From positions 399,286 through 463,285 of the forward strand of contig JALPRQ010000002.1 in NCBI GenBank assembly GCA_023630215.1: 64,000 nucleotides of DNA, given 5' to 3'. The notes below the pieces were generated by a model. The model saw only the letters and a program-made list of their open reading frames with translations, had not been told where the DNA came from and did not search any database. This DNA comes from Rhodobacteraceae bacterium NBU2976. Its GTDB lineage: Bacteria > Pseudomonadota > Alphaproteobacteria > Rhodobacterales > Rhodobacteraceae. A program made the translations under genes and the position numbers. Shown piece after piece: positions 63,626 through 64,000 of the stretch (position 1 is the first letter of the stretch; each line of letters begins with the position of its first letter).

Positions 63626-63910
63626 CCATTTACGAATGTGCCGGCATGACGTGAACAAATACGTCGACCTATTGCGCTGACCGAACTGGTGTTTGTAGAA
63701 ATTAATCCGTTTCGGAATTTGACCGCTCCTTCATGATATTACCATGCTCAGAATTGGAATTTCCTTGGAAACCAAGCCTCCTATATGGTTTGCGCAAACG
63801 CCGTCTGCGCGCCTTAACCCATTGATATCGCATTATGCTTATTGATTTTCGCTCTCGGGATTTGCTACTGCAAACCCTGTCGTGGTTTGAATTCATTCCG
63901 ATTTCAAACT
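63626..63910. other. Intergenic region between the fusion gene and tRNA-fMet
   Basis: About 285 lower-GC bases with no convincing gene. A 64-codon minus-strand frame (63702-63896) is rich in Arg and Ser, has no good ribosome site and no recognisable sequence. No transposase or integrase fragment is visible. Confidence 0.55.
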
Positions 63911-63987
<77 letters not shown>

Positions 63988-64000
63988 AGAGGTGTTGGCG

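Noticed and set aside
63702..63896. 64-codon minus-strand frame near the tRNA-fMet
   Set aside because: Arg/Ser-rich, no ribosome site, no family resemblance; treated as intergenic.

Overview
The window looks like chromosomal DNA of a Rhodobacterales (Roseobacter-group) alphaproteobacterium. The evidence is the heme operon layout hemC-hemD-mic60-hemY divergent from tsaD-gpsA, a type II aroQ, glutathione-dependent formaldehyde oxidation genes, a TRAP permease pair, FnrL-type TTGA-N6-TCAA boxes and the many tightly packed overlapping genes. I see no prophage, IS element, integrase, rRNA operon or CRISPR array. By eye most of the window is GC-rich housekeeping DNA. Lower-GC patches lie around 13.3-14.1, 20.5-21.2, 25.1-25.5, 39.6-40.1 and 59.3-63.9 kb.

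Layout. 0-11.3 kb: the end of map, radC, a large membrane-anchored extracellular protein, secA, a periplasmic parvulin foldase, argJ, a MutT hydrolase and an RND/MMPL exporter. 11.4-15.6 kb: a DUF2892 protein, pgl, a degenerate AroQ-like paralogue abutting true aroQ, an orphan Imm11-family gene, a queuosine-precursor transporter behind a probable preQ1-I riboswitch, and a secreted DUF4399 protein. 15.6-25.5 kb: a beta-barrel protein, a VOC protein, arfB with an HxlR-regulator remnant behind it, a LysR/membrane-protein divergon, class III alcohol dehydrogenase and S-formylglutathione hydrolase (the two formaldehyde-detoxification steps) separated by an unknown gene, a NYN-LOTUS protein and kynureninase, then a DUF188 protein, a ThuA protein and a small Cys-rich secreted protein broken by an in-frame TAG.

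25.5-42 kb: a CFA-synthase-like methyltransferase, TspO, a fasciclin protein, tRNA-Thr(CGT), the heme/Mic60 operon, tsaD-gpsA-EVE, a TRAP small/large permease pair without binding protein, PPK2, a barrel protein, a decayed duplicate of the 3' third of ahcY, a DUF922 protein and intact ahcY. 42-59.3 kb: an HD hydrolase, a CnoX-like thioredoxin, a LonN protein, a Trm112-like protein, smc, rsmJ, an SH3 protein, a branched-chain-type binding protein, a PstS-OmpA fusion, a HAD phosphatase, smpB, dapA, a soluble lytic transglycosylase, a DMT transporter, mnmD and a divergent MnmC-type oxidoreductase.

59.5-63.6 kb is the edge of a surface-polysaccharide region: gmd, a methyltransferase and a glycosyltransferase-sulfotransferase fusion, ending at an initiator tRNA gene. 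Together the genes serve envelope biogenesis (SecA, parvulin, Slt, barrels), translation quality control (ArfB, SmpB, RsmJ, MnmD, TsaD, tRNAs) and central metabolism.

The observations most worth following are the preQ1-I-like pseudoknot, the AroQ pseudoenzyme, the four helically phased TGCAT repeats upstream of the formaldehyde dehydrogenase, the ahcY relic, the in-frame amber gene and the glycosyltransferase-sulfotransferase fusion. No database search was possible; family names rest on recognised motifs and gene order.
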